Shown: in pieces, positions 7,641-17,383 of the stretch
Position numbering within the stretch: position 1 is the stretch's first letter
How the letters are laid out: each line of letters begins with the position of its first letter
Assembly: GCA_016874845.1 (NCBI GenBank)
Contig: VGSZ01000020.1
Coordinates: 1-35,763 of the forward strand
Direction: 5' to 3'
Origin: Deltaproteobacteria bacterium
GTDB taxonomy: Bacteria; Myxococcota; UBA727; VGSZ01
Length of the DNA: 35,763 nt
Program-made: the position numbers and the translations under genes
Notes under the pieces: generated by a model
Seen by the model: only the letters and a program-made list of their open reading frames with translations
Database searches by the model: none
Told to the model about the DNA's origin: nothing

Positions 7641-9326
7641 TCAATCGGCGAGCAGGTCGACGCCGACGGCGGGCTTCCACGCGCTCGTCGGTTCGCGGCA
7701 GGCATCCTCGAGGACGGCGGCGATCCCGAACAGCCGCGCCTCGTCCCACGGTCGACCCTGCAGCTGCAAGCCCACGGGCAGCCCGCCGACGAACCCCACC
7801 GGCACGCTGACCGCCGGGGTGCCGAGGAGGTTGGCGAGCACCGTGAACCGGAGCATCCGCGACACGCCCTCGGCGTCGACCTCGCCACACTCAAGGCTGT
7901 CGTCGCGCACCAGCGGCGCCGTCTGCGGCATCGTGGGCGTGACGATGGCATCGACGCCGTCCATGGCGCGCAGCCACGACTCCCCCAGCCGCACGCGGTG
8001 GCGGTGCGCGGCGAGCACGTCTTCGGGTGGAATGGCCTTGCCGACCGCGAGCCCGAGGCGCACGTCGAAGCCCAGCTGCGCGCATCGGTCGCCGAGCGTG
8101 TCGACGAAGGCGCGCGACTCGGCGGCGATGAGCACGATGTGGGCGACCCGGGCCAGCTCGAGGTCGGGCACCTCGACGTCGCGCAGCTTCGCGCCGCGCC
8201 GCTCGCAGGCCAGCAGCGCCTCGCGACAGCGGGCGACAACGGCGGCGTCGGCGTCCTCGAACCACGCGGGGTAGATCCCCAGCGTGACGCCGTCGAGCCG
8301 TGTCCGCGACAGTTGGGCCGCCAGCTCTTCGTCGTCGAGCGGCGGCTGTGCCAGCGTGTGCAGCTCGCGGGCGTCGCGTCCGGCCATCGCCACGTAGCCA
8401 ATGGCGGTGTCGCGCACGGTGCGCGCCAGCGGGCCCACGTGTTGCAACGACGGCGCCAGCGGCACCGCGCCGACCTTGGGCACGCGGCCATACGTCGGCT
8501 TGAGGCCGACGACACCGCAGAACGACGCCGGGATGCGGATGGAGCCGCCGCCGTCGCAGCCAAGCGCAAAGGGCGCCAGCCCGCTGGCGGCGGCGCCGCC
8601 CGAGCCCGACGACGAGCCGCCGGTGTGGTAGCGGACGTCCCAGGGGTTGCGCGCCGTGCCCCACGGGATGTTCAGCCCCGTCGCGCCCGCGCCCAACTCG
8701 TGCATGTTGGTCTTGCCGACGAGCAGCGCGCCGAGCGCCCGCAGCCGCGCCACCGGCGCGCTGTCTGCCGCGGCGGGCGTCGTCGCCAATGCCCGCGTCC
8801 CCGCCGTCGTGCGGTGGCCTCGCTGGTCGACCTCGTCCTTCACCGGCACCGGCACGCCGTCGAGCACCGACAGCGGGCGCCCCGCGGCCCAGCGCAGGGT
8901 CGACTCGCGCGCCTGCGCGCGGACGTCGTCGGCATCGAGAGAGACGAACCAGCGCAGCGCGGGCGTGCGGCGGTCGAGGTCGGCGGCGGTGGCGAGGAAG
9001 CGTTCGGCCACCGCGGTGGGGGTCGTGCGGCCTTCGCCGTACGCGCGCGCGTATGAGCCCACGCCGCTCGTGGCCTCGCCTGACGCGGCGACCCGCCCAA
9101 GGTCGAGGGGGCGCTGCGGCAGCAGCGCGCGCTCGTCGGGCGCCATCCACAGCGGCGTCACCAGCCCCTTCGTTGGCCGCTCGCGCAGCGGCTCGAGCCC
9201 GGCGCCCAGCAGGATGCCGCGCTGCAGGACGGCGCCGATGCGCTCGCGCTCCAGGGCTTCCATCGCGATGCGCAGGCCGCGGCCGACGAGGCGGGGCGTG
9301 CGTTGGACCTTCAGGTCGTAGGTCAA
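7641..9326 (-). CDS. Amidase signature family hydrolase
   Basis: Hydrolyses a carboxamide or ester bond; substrate unknown. The Ser-cisSer-Lys triad of the amidase signature family is complete: Lys in PVPVKDE (about residue 163), the Gly/Ser-rich GGSSSGSGGAAASG (about 240) with the cis-Ser, and the nucleophile Ser in CDGGGSIRIPA (about 257). The 561 residues include a 95-residue N-terminal extension, longer than in GatA. The extension and the lone gene context (no gatB or gatC) favour a fatty-acid-amide-hydrolase or general amidase role over tRNA amidotransferase. No signal peptide is seen. Its ATG overlaps the stop of the upstream HAD gene by four bases (ATGA), implying translational coupling. 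Confidence 0.93.
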   Translation of the reverse strand: MTYDLKVQRTPRLVGRGLRIAMEALERERIGAVLQRGILLGAGLEPLRERPTKGLVTPLWMAPDERALLPQRPLDLGRVAASGEATSGVGSYARAYGEGRTTPTAVAERFLATAADLDRRTPALRWFVSLDADDVRAQARESTLRWAAGRPLSVLDGVPVPVKDEVDQRGHRTTAGTRALATTPAAADSAPVARLRALGALLVGKTNMHELGAGATGLNIPWGTARNPWDVRYHTGGSSSGSGGAAASGLAPFALGCDGGGSIRIPASFCGVVGLKPTYGRVPKVGAVPLAPSLQHVGPLARTVRDTAIGYVAMAGRDARELHTLAQPPLDDEELAAQLSRTRLDGVTLGIYPAWFEDADAAVVARCREALLACERRGAKLRDVEVPDLELARVAHIVLIAAESRAFVDTLGDRCAQLGFDVRLGLAVGKAIPPEDVLAAHRHRVRLGESWLRAMDGVDAIVTPTMPQTAPLVRDDSLECGEVDAEGVSRMLRFTVLANLLGTPAVSVPVGFVGGLPVGLQLQGRPWDEARLFGIAAVLEDACREPTSAWKPAVGVDLLAD

Positions 9327-10009
9327 GGCGGGTCTCCGGGGACGAACGAGAACGACGCGAGGTTGTCGACGACGACGTCGGCGCCGGCGTCGACGAGCGC
9401 CTGACGGTCGTAGTGGCCGGTGGTCACCGCCACGGCGACGGCGTCGATGGCGCGGGCGGCGCGCACGTCGTTGGGCGTGTCGCCGACGAGGAAGAGGCGG
9501 GCGAAGCCGTGGCCGCGGGCCCGCTCGGCGCGGGTCTTCGCCAGACGGGCCAGCTCGTCGCGGTCTTCGTGCTCGTCGCCGTAGCCGCCGACGTCGAAGA
9601 TCGCGCGGTCGAGGCCGGCGCGCTCGAGCTTGACCTGCGCGCAGCGCAGCGCGTTGCCGGTGACCAGGCCGAGCACGACGTCGGGCGAAGACGACAGCGC
9701 CGCCAGGCAGGGGCGCACCCCGTCGTAGACGGCCGGCGGCTCGTCGACGAGCACGGCGGCGAGCGTGCGCTCCATCGCCCGGAAGAACGCTGGCTCGTCG
9801 TGCAGCGGCAGCCCGTGGCGGGCGCGCAGCTGCTGCAGCACCCCGCGGTCGGTTGCGCCGGCGAACTGCACGTGGTGCAGATCGTCATCGACCCCGAAGA
9901 CGTCGGCCAACGCGCGGGCGAAGGCGCGCCGTCCGGCGCCGCGCACGTCGAGCAGCGTGCCGTCGATGTCGAACAGCGCCAGCGTCGTCGGCAGCCGGGC
10001 GGCGGACAT
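9323..10009 (-). CDS. HAD-superfamily phosphatase, phosphoglycolate-phosphatase-like
   Basis: Aspartyl-phosphate phosphatase of the cytoplasm, with a subclass I cap. Motif I is LFDIDGTLLD near the N-terminus, with both catalytic Asp residues. Motif II is GLVTGN, and motif IV is LVGDTPNDVRAARA. The helical cap lies between motif I and II. The 228-residue length fits Gph or a general HAD-IA hydrolase; substrate cannot be told from sequence. The ATG at 10009 begins just before the family core; a GTG three codons upstream is an alternative. The stop overlaps the amidase start, so the two form an operon. The 225 bp upstream separate it from the divergent kinase 2 and should hold both promoters. 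Confidence 0.9.
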   Translation of the reverse strand: MSAARLPTTLALFDIDGTLLDVRGAGRRAFARALADVFGVDDDLHHVQFAGATDRGVLQQLRARHGLPLHDEPAFFRAMERTLAAVLVDEPPAVYDGVRPCLAALSSSPDVVLGLVTGNALRCAQVKLERAGLDRAIFDVGGYGDEHEDRDELARLAKTRAERARGHGFARLFLVGDTPNDVRAARAIDAVAVAVTTGHYDRQALVDAGADVVVDNLASFSFVPGDPP

Positions 10010-10234
10010 GGTCACGTGCGGCCTCTGGCGTGCGCCGCGTGTCGCCCGCCGGCGCCGCCCCGATGGACGTCGCCGATGCGTTCGGAGCCACGGCAAAGGG
10101 ACAACGTCATGGGCCACGCTACAGCCGCGGGCGTCGAGCGGGTAGCGAGCCGGTGGCAGCGGGCGCGGCCGCGCGGTTGTCTCGCGGCCCGACGCGGTCG
10201 CTGTCGATGGCGCTTCGGAGCTAACCTCAAACCC

Positions 10235-11788
10235 ATGCAGCCCGAACGCACCCTGGGCCCCTGGGCGCTGCTGTCGCCGCTGGCCCACGGCGGCATGGGG
10301 TCGGTGTACCTCGCGATGCGCCTCGACCAGGCGCCGCCGCGGTCGTTGGTGCTCGTAAAGACCCTGAAGGCTGGCCTCGCCGACGCCAGCGACTACGAGT
10401 CACGCTTCACCGACGAGATGCGCGTGGCCGTCCGCCTGCGGCACCCGAACCTGTGCGCGGTGTTCGAGGGAGGCTGCGAGGACGGCGAGTTCTTCCTGAC
10501 GATGGAGCTCATCGAGGGCGTCACGTTCAAGCGCTTGCTGGCGCTAGTGAACGCGCGCGGCCTGCGGTTGACGTCGACGCAGGCGACGGCGCTGGCGGTG
10601 GGGATGCTGCGTGGGCTGCACGGCGCGCACGCCGCGCGCGACGAGCAGGGGCGGTCGCTCGGTGTCGTGCATCGCGACGTCTCGCCGCACAACGCGATGG
10701 TCGATGTGCATGGCTGCGTGAAGGTCATCGACTTCGGTCTGGCGACCTCGGTGTTGAAGGAGACCTTCACCGAGAGCGCCGTGGTGCTCGGCAAGAGCGC
10801 CTACATGGCCCCGGAGCAGGCGCGCGGTGAGGACGCCACCGTCGCGGCCGACCAGTACGCCGCTGGGGTCGTGCTGTGCGAGCTGCTGACGCAGGAGCGC
10901 TTCTACGGCGACCTGTCCAGCCGCCAGATCTGGTCGGTGGCTGGCGCCGGCAACTACCAGCCGCGCCTGTGGCCGCAGGTCTCCGCGCACCTGCAGCCCG
11001 CGATTGCCCGTGCGCTCTCGAGCGACCCGAAGCGGCGCTTCCCGTCGTGTCAGGCCTTCGCTGACGCGCTCCTGGTCGCCGAGCCTGCCGCCGACGACGC
11101 GGTGCTCCGGTCGGTGGGTCAGCTCGTGCGGCAGCTGGAGCCCGACGAGCTCGCCGTCGTCGCCAGAGCGCGCGCCCTGCTCGCGGCGTTGGAGGGCGAG
11201 ACCGGGCGTTCGCTCGCGGTCTCGCGCCCCGAGCGGCGGGCGTCCGGCGGTCCCGCGGCGGACGCGACGCTGCCGCTTGACGACACGGCGGCGACGCAGC
11301 TGGTGCCGCGCAGCAGCGACGGCAGCGCGGCGGACCTGTCGTCCGCGCGGGTCACCGACGACGCGGCTGCGACACGCCGGCTCGTGTGGCTCGTCGCGGC
11401 CTTCGCCGGCGTCGCCTGCGTGATCGCCGTCGGCGTCGCCGTCTTCGTCCTCACGCGCCCGCCGCCCGTCGCGCCGACCCCGGTGGTCGTCGTGCAGCCC
11501 GCGCCGCCGGCATCGCCTGGCGCCGCGCAGCCCAGGCCGGCGCCTGGGCCCGTCGACGCCGAGCAGGCCGCCCGTCAGACCGAGGCCGAGGTGGCGGAGC
11601 GGGCGCTCGCGACAAGGCTCGACGAGCGGCGCGAACGCCTGCGCAACGCCGCCGCGACGCGGGCCGCCTGCCCCAGCTGCAAGGCGGCGGTGGCGAAGGC
11701 GAAGAACCTCGATGCGCTCGGACTCCACGACATCGAGCGCTTTCTCAGGGTGCTCGAGGACTGCGGGCGGCTATGCGAATCCCGTTGA
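10235..11788 (+). CDS. Membrane-anchored Ser/Thr protein kinase (kinase 2)
   Basis: Hanks-type kinase of 517 residues. In order: Gly loop LAHGGMGSVYLA, lysine in VLVKTLKAG, catalytic loop HRDVSPHNAM, DFGLA, and APEQAR; the kinase domain covers about residues 8-290. A juxtamembrane region of some 95 residues follows, then one helix at about 386-411 (WLVAAFAGVACVIAVGVAVF). The extracytoplasmic part has a Pro/Ala spacer and a coiled-coil-prone Glu/Arg segment with CPSCK and a final CGRLC, so disulfides are possible. It is closest in style to kinase 1. The next gene starts inside its last 16 bases in another frame, and a third gene is coupled to that one, so all three are probably one transcript. 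Confidence 0.95.
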   Translation: MQPERTLGPWALLSPLAHGGMGSVYLAMRLDQAPPRSLVLVKTLKAGLADASDYESRFTDEMRVAVRLRHPNLCAVFEGGCEDGEFFLTMELIEGVTFKRLLALVNARGLRLTSTQATALAVGMLRGLHGAHAARDEQGRSLGVVHRDVSPHNAMVDVHGCVKVIDFGLATSVLKETFTESAVVLGKSAYMAPEQARGEDATVAADQYAAGVVLCELLTQERFYGDLSSRQIWSVAGAGNYQPRLWPQVSAHLQPAIARALSSDPKRRFPSCQAFADALLVAEPAADDAVLRSVGQLVRQLEPDELAVVARARALLAALEGETGRSLAVSRPERRASGGPAADATLPLDDTAATQLVPRSSDGSAADLSSARVTDDAAATRRLVWLVAAFAGVACVIAVGVAVFVLTRPPPVAPTPVVVVQPAPPASPGAAQPRPAPGPVDAEQAARQTEAEVAERALATRLDERRERLRNAAATRAACPSCKAAVAKAKNLDALGLHDIERFLRVLEDCGRLCESR

Positions 11789-13356
11789 TCGTGCTCGCCG
11801 TCGCGCTGCTCGCCGGCGACACGTGGGCTGCGGCGCCGCCGAAGAAGGCGAAGCCGCCGCCGAAACCCTCGCTGGCGCTGCTCCCCATCGAGGGCATCCT
11901 GCCCGAGCGCGACCTGCGCTCCGTCGAGGACGAGCTGCGGCGCGCGCTGCCGGGACAGAACTACGTCGTGCAGACGCGCGACCGCACCCAGCGCACGCTG
12001 TTCGACCTGCGCGCCCTCGGCCTCAGCTGCGACACCGGCGTCGTCGACTGCCTCGTGCAGGTCGGCGGTCTCGCCGGCGTGAACCTGATACTGCGCGGCG
12101 GCCTGACGTCGCTCGACGTCGCCACCGACCAGCTCGAGCTGCTCGGCGTCGACGTCAACGCGATGAAGGAGCGAAACCGCGTGAAGGTGCGCGTGCCGCG
12201 CGGCGATCCGGCCGGTCGCGCCGCCGCCCTGCGGAGCGCGCTCACCGGCGTGCTGCGGCCCGAGGCGTGGCGCGGCCAGCTGCGCCTTGCGGTGAAGCAG
12301 GGGCTCGCGTCGGTCTACGTCGACGGCGTGCCGCGCGGGATCACGCCGCTGGCCGAGCCCATCGAGCTGACCCCCGGCGAGCATGCGGTATACGTCGGGC
12401 TCGAGAGCCATCGCGCGTTCAAGCAGACGGTGGTGGTGCCCTATGACGACGAGGTCGCGGTCGAGGTCGTCCTCGAGCCCGGCGTGGCCGAGCCGCCGCC
12501 GCGCTTCGCGACGACCGCCACGACCGCGGCGCCATCGACGGCGACCACGGTGTCGCCGCGCAAGCCGCCGTTGCGCGTCGTCGTCTACGACGTGGAGGTC
12601 GTCGGTCTCGAGCCGCGGGTCGGCCGGGTGATGGGTCAGCTGTTGGTGGACGAGATTCGCAAGCGCGAGCGGGTCAGCGTGCTCGACAGCGGCGAGCTTC
12701 GCGCCATCGTCGGCGACGGCTCGTCCACCGCGCGCGACTTCCGCGGCTGCTCTGCCGCCGAGTGCTTCGCCGAGGTCGCCGAGGCGCTGGGTGCCGAGGC
12801 GGTGGTGGCGGCGCAGCTCACGCTGGTCGGCGGCGACGTGCTGTTCGGCCTGCGACGCATCGACCCGCTGAAGCAGGAGGTCACCGTCTCGTTCAGCGAG
12901 CGCGCGCCGGCCACCGACACGAACAAGCTGCTGCCGCTCGTGGGCAGGAGCGTCGCGCAGGCCTTCGCCGAGCAGCCGCTGCGCAAGGGGGTCGCCGCTG
13001 GCGTCGACGCCTCGGCAGAGCGTCGCTTGAACCCGCCGCCGCTGGCGCCGGTCTACGCGACGACGGCGTGGGTCGCGGCGGTGACGGCGTCTACCGGCGG
13101 AATCGGCGCGCTCGTGGCCGCGGGCGTCGCTGCCACGCTGCACAACGACGGCCTGCGCGCGGCACAGGCGCGGGCGCCCGACGACAAGCTCGTCCGCGAT
13201 GACAGCAGCGGCATCCTCGCGCTCGCCGACGCCGTCGGCTGGCTCGTGCCCGTGGGGGTCGTCGGCGTCGCGTCAGGCGTGGTCGCGGCGGGCGCGGCCC
13301 TCGGTCTCGGGCCGTTCACCGATTGGGAAGGACAGCGCGCGGGGGCAGCGCCATGA
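11773..13356 (+). CDS. Secreted PEGA-domain protein of the kinase 2 operon
   Basis: A 527-residue envelope protein. A signal peptide (MRIPLIVLAVALLAGDTWA) is followed by a domain starting LALLPIEGILPERDLRSVE with a cysteine pair (CDTGVVDC). A PEGA domain lies at about residues 166-236 (SVYVDGVPRGITPLAEP, then a GEHAVYVG turn); PEGA domains are beta-sandwiches found on bacterial surface proteins. A second alpha/beta domain (VVVYDVEVVGLEPRVGRVM) contains the Cys pair CSAAEC. Two hydrophobic helices end the protein (about 426-455 and 477-512). The start overlaps kinase 2 by 16 bases and the stop overlaps the lipoprotein start (ATGA). The context suggests a partner or sensor for kinase 2; the ligand is unknown. 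Confidence 0.88.
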   Translation: MRIPLIVLAVALLAGDTWAAAPPKKAKPPPKPSLALLPIEGILPERDLRSVEDELRRALPGQNYVVQTRDRTQRTLFDLRALGLSCDTGVVDCLVQVGGLAGVNLILRGGLTSLDVATDQLELLGVDVNAMKERNRVKVRVPRGDPAGRAAALRSALTGVLRPEAWRGQLRLAVKQGLASVYVDGVPRGITPLAEPIELTPGEHAVYVGLESHRAFKQTVVVPYDDEVAVEVVLEPGVAEPPPRFATTATTAAPSTATTVSPRKPPLRVVVYDVEVVGLEPRVGRVMGQLLVDEIRKRERVSVLDSGELRAIVGDGSSTARDFRGCSAAECFAEVAEALGAEAVVAAQLTLVGGDVLFGLRRIDPLKQEVTVSFSERAPATDTNKLLPLVGRSVAQAFAEQPLRKGVAAGVDASAERRLNPPPLAPVYATTAWVAAVTASTGGIGALVAAGVAATLHNDGLRAAQARAPDDKLVRDDSSGILALADAVGWLVPVGVVGVASGVVAAGAALGLGPFTDWEGQRAGAAP

Positions 13357-16300
13357 GCACAAGGCTGCGTCCTCGTCGGTGGTGCACGTGGGCGAGCGCG
13401 GTGGGGCTGGCCGCGCTCGCGGCGGGGTGCCTCGATCGCTTCGCGAGCGCGGTGGTGATGTGCGACCCCGCGGCACAGGAGCCGTGTCCCGAGCAGTTCG
13501 TCTGTATCGATCCGCAGCACGACGGCGTCACGCGCTGCGTGCAGGTCGGCTGCGGAGACGGCAACGTCGACGGCGAGACCGAGGGGTGCGACGACGCCAA
13601 CGACAACGAGGGCGACCTGTGCGGCGCGCGGGCGCCCGCAGCGTCACTGCCGGTGTGTCGCTCCGGCGAGTCCCCTGACGACAATGTCGCGTGTGTCAGC
13701 GACCCGCGCGCGTGCGCCGAGGCGCGGTTCTGTGCGCAGCCGCTCGTGGGACTGCAGCAGCCCGGTGCGGACGTCGAGCTCGGGCACCCGTTCCTGGTCG
13801 CGGCGGACCTCGCCGGCAACGTCTACGTGTCGTCGGTGGGGACCAACGTCGTGAGCCGCCTGGACGCTGCGACCCGTCAGGTCACGCGGTTCGCTGGCAA
13901 CGGCTCGTCGGTCTCGCTGGTCGACGGGAGCCGCGTGCGCGCGCCGCAGGCGGTGGGCACGGCGCTGCTCACGAGCATCGCCGCTGACGGGCTCGGCAAC
14001 GTGTACTTCGCGGAGGCGCGCACGAACTCCATCGTCGTCGTCGACGCGGTCACCGGGCAGGTCGCGACGGTCGCGGGCACGGGCGCGGCGATGCCATCGG
14101 CGGACGGCGCCTTCGCGGCGACTTCACCGGTCAATCGTCCCGTCGCCGTCGCCGTCGATGGCGCGGGCACGCTCTACTTCATCGAGACCGTCGACGAGAC
14201 CGACAGCTTTGGCGTGCGGCGCGTCCGTGCCGCCGACGGTCAGATCCAGCACCTCGCCATCTCCCTCGAGACCACGCACACTGTCATTCCAGACCCCAGC
14301 GAGCGCGTTCTGGATCTCGACTTCGACGACGAAGGCAACCTCTGGCTCGTCGCGCCCGGCGACGCAGGCTTCCTGAAGATCCGGCACGCCACGCTCGCCG
14401 CGCTGCCCGTGGGAGCGACCACCGCGGCCCCGCTCGCCGCCGAGCTATTGCCTTTCGACGCGTGCGATCGGACGCTGTGCAACGCCGAGGGCACCGCGCA
14501 CGCGCGCGAGATCGTGACGGCGAACCAGGCGCGCCTCGCCGTGGCGCCCGACGGCAGCGCCGTCTTCTTCGCCTGTGGTGACGCGCTCATCCGCTACGCC
14601 ACTGCGGTCACCGGGGTCGACGGGGCCGACGGCGCCGGCGCGACGGGGCGCTGCGTGCGGATCCCACTGCCGACGATGGACGCGTGCGGCGGCGCCTCCG
14701 CCGGCGACGTCGCCGTGCCCGGCAACAGCGCCCGCTTTGCCACCGGGATCGCCGACGTCGCCCTCGCCCCCCGCCGGGGCGGCGGCTTCGAAGTCGTCGT
14801 CGCCGATCCCGCGCGCGGGCTCGTGCACCGGGTCACCGACGCGGCCGTCGCGTCACGCCTCGCCGACCCCGCCGCTGCGGGCGAATCGTGGTCGCAGGGC
14901 GAGTGCTTCGCCGACGGCGCCGCGCTGCTCGCCGACGCGCTGTTCGGCTTCTGCGCCGAGGCCGACGGGCGCATCGCGCTGAGCGCCACCGAGGCGTGTT
15001 GCGCGCTCAACGGCGGGTGTGACGCAGTGACGGTGGATGCCCTTGGCCGCTACGAGATCTTCGTGCCGATCCCCGCCGGCAACGTCGTCGTCAGGGTCGA
15101 CTGCACCCAGTCCATCGACGTGGTCGCCGGCGGCGCGGGCGCCGGCTTCGACACCGACGAGCCGCGCCCCGCCGCAGGGGCGCTGCTCGATCAACCGGTG
15201 GCGGCGTCGGCGACGTTCGACGGGACGGTGTACATCGCCGACGCGAACAACCGCCGCGTGCGTCGTGTCTTCGTGCCGTCGGAGGCGGTGGGAACGTGCG
15301 GCGCCAACCAGCCGTGCATCGACACCCTCGTGCCGCCGTGCGCGGCCGGCGACGATCCGGGCGGCTGCGTGTTTCGCCCGGGCGGGCTCGCCGTCGACGC
15401 ATCGGGCGCGCTCCTCATCACCGACGCCGGTCCCGCGCCGGGCGAGGGGCGGCTCGTGCGTGTCGTGCTGCCCTCGCCGAGCCCCGTCTCGCTGCCCCCT
15501 CCCGTGCTCGACGACATCGAGACCGGCCTGCTCGATCCCGCCGCCATCGTGCTTGTGCCCTACGCGCTGCTGCCGCCCGCGCTCGCGCCCCCTGAGTGCG
15601 CGACGACGACCCTCAGCGCGAAGCCCTGTGGCATCGCGCTCTACGCCGAGCGCGGCGCCCACCGCGTCCGTGGGTTGGCCCTCGCGCCGCAGCCGTTCGG
15701 CCTCACAGCGCCGCTGCTGCTCGCCGGGACGCCCCTGGGCGCCGCGGGCGCGCCGGGCGACGACGACGACCTCGACCCCGGCGCCGGCGGTGAAGGGCGG
15801 CTGCGCTCGCCGCGCGGCTTGATGGTCGACGCTCCGACGTTCGCCGCTGACGGCTCGCTCGCGGCGCTGAATTTTCTCGTCGTGGATGCCTTCGAGCGGG
15901 TGCGTCGGATCTCCCTGAGCCCGGACCCCGTGGCGCTCGTGACGTCGCTGCCGGTACTTCCGACGACGTTGGTCACCGTCCGCGAGCGCGGGCGGCCTGA
16001 CGAGGAGCGCCTGCCGTCCCGCGATGACGCCAGCGATGGCAGCGGCGCGCTGCGGGAGCCCGCCGACGCCGTGGTGCTCGCCGACGGCCGCGTGGCCATC
16101 GTCGATCGCGTGAACGGCAGGCTGCGGGTCGCCACGCCGTCGACCGGGCCGCGCCCGACGGCGGCGCTCGTGACGGTGAGCGGCACCGTCGATGGCGTCG
16201 ACTTCCCTCAGTGCTCGGCGGCTGCGACGACCGCCCCGGTGCTCGCCAACGACGCGGTGCCCCTGCGGGAGGCCGCCGGCCTCGCCCGCGTCGACGACGT

Positions 16301-17243
16301 GCTGTTCGTCGGCGAGCGTGACGCCCGCGGGCAGGCGCGCATCCGGCGGTTCCACCTGTCGCCGCTCGAGGCGCCCGCGCAGTGGACCACCGACGTCCTC
16401 TGCGTCGCGCCCGACGGCCCGAGCGGGTTCGCCATCGGCGCGATTGGCGGCCTCGACGTCGATGCCGAGACCGGCACCGTCTTCGTCGCGGATCGCCTCG
16501 CGCACGCGATCCTTGCCATCACACCCACCGAGGGCAGCGCCGCGCCGGTGCGGGTCGTGGCCGGCCGCCCCGGCAAGCGCGGCTTCTTCGGTGACGGCGA
16601 GCCGACGCTGACCGCGCGCCGGGCGGTGGGCGTGGCGGCCACGGCGGCGCCGACCGAGAGCGACCACGTCGTCGACCGCGACGAGGCCTGCAAGCTCGTC
16701 GGTCCGCCGCCCGCTGCGGCGCTCTTCTTTGCGCCCGAAGGGGTGCGGCACGTGCGGCGCGAAGGCCAGCGCTGGCTCTACGTCGCCGACACCGGCAACA
16801 ACCGCGTGCGCCGGATCGCGCTCGACGAAGACGGCAACGCCACCGCCCTCGGCACCGTGCTTGGCGACGGCTCGTTCGCCGTGGGCGGTCAGGGCGCGCC
16901 GGCGCTCTCCTTCCCCGTGGCCGCGCCACGGGGGCTCGACGTCGACGCCGACGGCAACCTCTTCGTGACGTCGTCGAGCGTGATCCGCTTCGTCGCCGCC
17001 GACACCTTCGTCGACCCGTGTGGGCTCGCCCGGTCGGCGCGCGGGCTCGCCGACGGCGGCGACGCGGTCGCCACGCTCTACGGCAAGGAGCGCGACGGCG
17101 CGCCCGAAGCAGCGACGCGTTGCCTGGGTTCGGTCGCCGTCGATCCGCGCTCGCCGCCGGGCGGCACCGTCGTCTACGCCGTCGACCGCTGCGTCGGCAT
17201 GCTGCTCCGCCTCGACCGGACCTACGGCGAGTGCGCACGCTGA
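13353..17243 (+). CDS. Very large NHL-repeat lipoprotein with Cys-rich motif
   Basis: A 1,296-residue lipoprotein. The N-terminus has a basic segment, a hydrophobic core and the lipobox LAAGC, so it should be lipidated and exported. A Myxococcus-type Cys-rich repeat follows (CGDGNVDGETEGCDDAN). The rest is built of NHL-like beta-propeller blades, seen as GNVYVSSVGTNVVSRLD, YIADANNRRVRRV (about residue 627) and YVADTGNNRVRRI (about residue 1142). These blades usually mediate protein or glycan contacts. Many cysteines suggest disulfides. It is the last gene of the kinase 2 operon, coupled by ATGA to the PEGA gene. A long Gly/Ala-rich ORF on the opposite strand here is a coding shadow. Confidence 0.93.
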   Translation: MSTRLRPRRWCTWASAVGLAALAAGCLDRFASAVVMCDPAAQEPCPEQFVCIDPQHDGVTRCVQVGCGDGNVDGETEGCDDANDNEGDLCGARAPAASLPVCRSGESPDDNVACVSDPRACAEARFCAQPLVGLQQPGADVELGHPFLVAADLAGNVYVSSVGTNVVSRLDAATRQVTRFAGNGSSVSLVDGSRVRAPQAVGTALLTSIAADGLGNVYFAEARTNSIVVVDAVTGQVATVAGTGAAMPSADGAFAATSPVNRPVAVAVDGAGTLYFIETVDETDSFGVRRVRAADGQIQHLAISLETTHTVIPDPSERVLDLDFDDEGNLWLVAPGDAGFLKIRHATLAALPVGATTAAPLAAELLPFDACDRTLCNAEGTAHAREIVTANQARLAVAPDGSAVFFACGDALIRYATAVTGVDGADGAGATGRCVRIPLPTMDACGGASAGDVAVPGNSARFATGIADVALAPRRGGGFEVVVADPARGLVHRVTDAAVASRLADPAAAGESWSQGECFADGAALLADALFGFCAEADGRIALSATEACCALNGGCDAVTVDALGRYEIFVPIPAGNVVVRVDCTQSIDVVAGGAGAGFDTDEPRPAAGALLDQPVAASATFDGTVYIADANNRRVRRVFVPSEAVGTCGANQPCIDTLVPPCAAGDDPGGCVFRPGGLAVDASGALLITDAGPAPGEGRLVRVVLPSPSPVSLPPPVLDDIETGLLDPAAIVLVPYALLPPALAPPECATTTLSAKPCGIALYAERGAHRVRGLALAPQPFGLTAPLLLAGTPLGAAGAPGDDDDLDPGAGGEGRLRSPRGLMVDAPTFAADGSLAALNFLVVDAFERVRRISLSPDPVALVTSLPVLPTTLVTVRERGRPDEERLPSRDDASDGSGALREPADAVVLADGRVAIVDRVNGRLRVATPSTGPRPTAALVTVSGTVDGVDFPQCSAAATTAPVLANDAVPLREAAGLARVDDVLFVGERDARGQARIRRFHLSPLEAPAQWTTDVLCVAPDGPSGFAIGAIGGLDVDAETGTVFVADRLAHAILAITPTEGSAAPVRVVAGRPGKRGFFGDGEPTLTARRAVGVAATAAPTESDHVVDRDEACKLVGPPPAAALFFAPEGVRHVRREGQRWLYVADTGNNRVRRIALDEDGNATALGTVLGDGSFAVGGQGAPALSFPVAAPRGLDVDADGNLFVTSSSVIRFVAADTFVDPCGLARSARGLADGGDAVATLYGKERDGAPEAATRCLGSVAVDPRSPPGGTVVYAVDRCVGMLLRLDRTYGECAR

Positions 17244-17271
17244 CGACGGGCGTCGGCCGGGCCAGGGCCGC

Positions 17272-17305
17272 GCGCTCGCTGCGCTGCTCGCGGCGAAGCG
17301 AGCGC
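17272..17305. terminator. Inverted repeat between convergent genes
   Basis: Nine-base arms 17272-17280 (GCGCTCGCT) and 17297-17305 are exact complements around a 16-base loop. It lies between the end of the NHL lipoprotein and the end of the convergent Hsp70 gene. No T run follows. The rest of 17244-17383 shows only GC-rich palindromes such as CGGCGGCGCCGCCG. Confidence 0.35.
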
Positions 17306-17383
17306 CGCACGTCGCGGGCGTCTCACACGTGAGGGTACGACGACGGCCCGCGGCGGCGCCGCCGCCGAGGTTGCGTCGGCGTA

